DNA of 20,913 bases from a virus. A program made the translations under genes and the position numbers. Below the pieces are notes generated by a model. The model was given only the letters and a program-made list of their open reading frames with translations, was not told the DNA's origin and ran no database searches. Shown here one piece after another: positions 20,134 to 20,913 of the stretch (its first letter is position 1; each line of letters starts with the position of its first letter). The stretch is from positions 1 through 20,913 of IMG/VR virus record IMGVR_UViG_3300033571_013227. One strand, 5' to 3'.

Positions 20134-20904
20134 TTATTCTTTTGTTAAACCTTTAACTTCACTTAACATTTTCTTTAAAGTAATATTAACATCTTCCGTC
20201 ATTACACTTTTAGCTGATGGTTTAGTGTTATAGTTATAATTCATTAACTTCATAATTTTAGATGATTCTTCATTTATCATCTTTTTATTTTTATCAGCCA
20301 ATACAATTAATTCACCTTCCTCAAATCTAACTTTAGCAGTTCTATTATCATCAGCAATTTCAAATATATGACCTTCAACTTTATAATCTTCAGGTAATAC
20401 TACCTTATCCAAGTTTTCAGCATTTTCAACTCTTAAAGAACCTAAATTAACCGAAGCAAATCCTGTTGAAATATTCATACTTGCCGACGGTCTTTCAACT
20501 TTAGGTTGTGGGGTTGAATTGATTTCTTTCATTGCATTATTATCCAATATAGTTACCCAACCACCTTCTGATTCTTTCATATCTTTCTTCTTGAAGATTT
20601 TAGATTTTTTCATCATTGGTTTACCTTTTTTAGCGTCTTTAGCTGCTTTCTTCATAGGTTCTTTTTTATCACCATCTTTATCTAAATCTAAGAAATCAGG
20701 TTTAGCTTTCTTAGCTTCTTTCATTTTGATAGCTTCTTCAATAATTCTATCCACAATAGATGATATTGATTCTTCCACATTCTTATTTTTACCGAATGCT
20801 TTATAATTATTTACTAAATCTTTCATAGGTTTTGGGTCTTTATAAAATGTGTGATACACAGATTGTTTATTTTGTAATTCTTTTCTTTTATTCGCAATTT
20901 TCAT
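20134..20904 (-). CDS. Lys-rich protein with DLDKDGDKKEP segment, 256 aa (possible head-core protein)
   Basis: The N-terminal ~60 residues are helical. Then comes FLDLDKDGDKKEPMKKAAKD (about 71-90), an Asp-rich EF-hand/dockerin-like calcium motif with a poly-Lys/Ala tail up to about 110. A small beta-rich domain (about 115-215) and a C-terminal helix ending MLSEVKGLTKE follow. I have a general memory of this Asp-Lys segment in phage structural proteins but cannot name the family. The frame stays open upstream of the ATG at 20904 for the last 9 nt of the window, so the true start may lie outside. The late element is not visible. The terminator follows. Proposed role: virion or prohead component, by context only. 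Confidence 0.65.
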   Translation of the reverse strand: MKIANKRKELQNKQSVYHTFYKDPKPMKDLVNNYKAFGKNKNVEESISSIVDRIIEEAIKMKEAKKAKPDFLDLDKDGDKKEPMKKAAKDAKKGKPMMKKSKIFKKKDMKESEGGWVTILDNNAMKEINSTPQPKVERPSASMNISTGFASVNLGSLRVENAENLDKVVLPEDYKVEGHIFEIADDNRTAKVRFEEGELIVLADKNKKMINEESSKIMKLMNYNYNTKPSAKSVMTEDVNITLKKMLSEVKGLTKE

Positions 20905-20913
20905 TGAAACGCT

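Overview
The window is a strongly AT-rich, densely packed stretch of a tailed bacteriophage genome (Caudoviricetes). The packaging and head genes are of the T4 type: PhoH-like ATPase, large terminase (gp17-like) and portal (gp20-like). The likely host is a member of the Bacteroidota (for example a flavobacterium). Three or four minus-strand genes have near-perfect Bacteroidota promoters (TTTG, 19-20 nt, TAnnTTTG), and no Shine-Dalgarno sequences stand out. Gaps are mostly under 70 nt, stops and starts often overlap, and no tRNA or tmRNA was seen.

Layout. (1) Positions 1-6240, minus strand, metabolic and accessory block: nicotinamide phosphoribosyltransferase-like NadV (cut by the left edge), a HAD-type hydrolase, an 84-aa protein, a ribose-phosphate pyrophosphokinase-like protein, a full-length SmpB, a 70-aa protein, a PLP aminotransferase, a protein with a YGxGTKWC motif, a 92-aa protein, a small lipoprotein and a 117-aa protein. 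(2) Positions 6311-11293, plus strand: a GH24 lysozyme with a long N-terminal extension, two more YGxGTKWC proteins and two small proteins sharing a duplicated N-terminus. (3) Positions 11280-14447, minus strand: a conserved small phage protein, a fourth YGxGTKWC protein, a PD-(D/E)XK nuclease, a zinc metallopeptidase and a 98-aa protein. (4) Positions 14545-20904, minus strand, head and packaging block: a helical protein, portal, large terminase, a 158-aa protein, PhoH and a 256-aa Lys-rich protein, bounded by intrinsic terminators.

Two upstream signals divide the genes. Accessory genes (nadV, smpB, the peptidase, the fourth YGxGTKWC gene and several small ones) carry host-like TAnnTTTG boxes, often exactly 4 nt before the ATG, which predicts leaderless mRNAs. 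Lysis, structural and packaging genes (lysozyme, the two plus-strand YGxGTKWC genes, the 247-aa gene, portal, terminase, PhoH) instead carry ATATTTAT 4-6 nt before the ATG, a candidate late-gene signal.

The most interesting points are: the Prs-like plus NadV-like pair, a candidate NAD+ reconstitution (anti-defence) pathway; a phage-borne SmpB; four divergent copies of an unrecognised YGxGTKWC domain within 8 kb; and the two-class upstream signal system.
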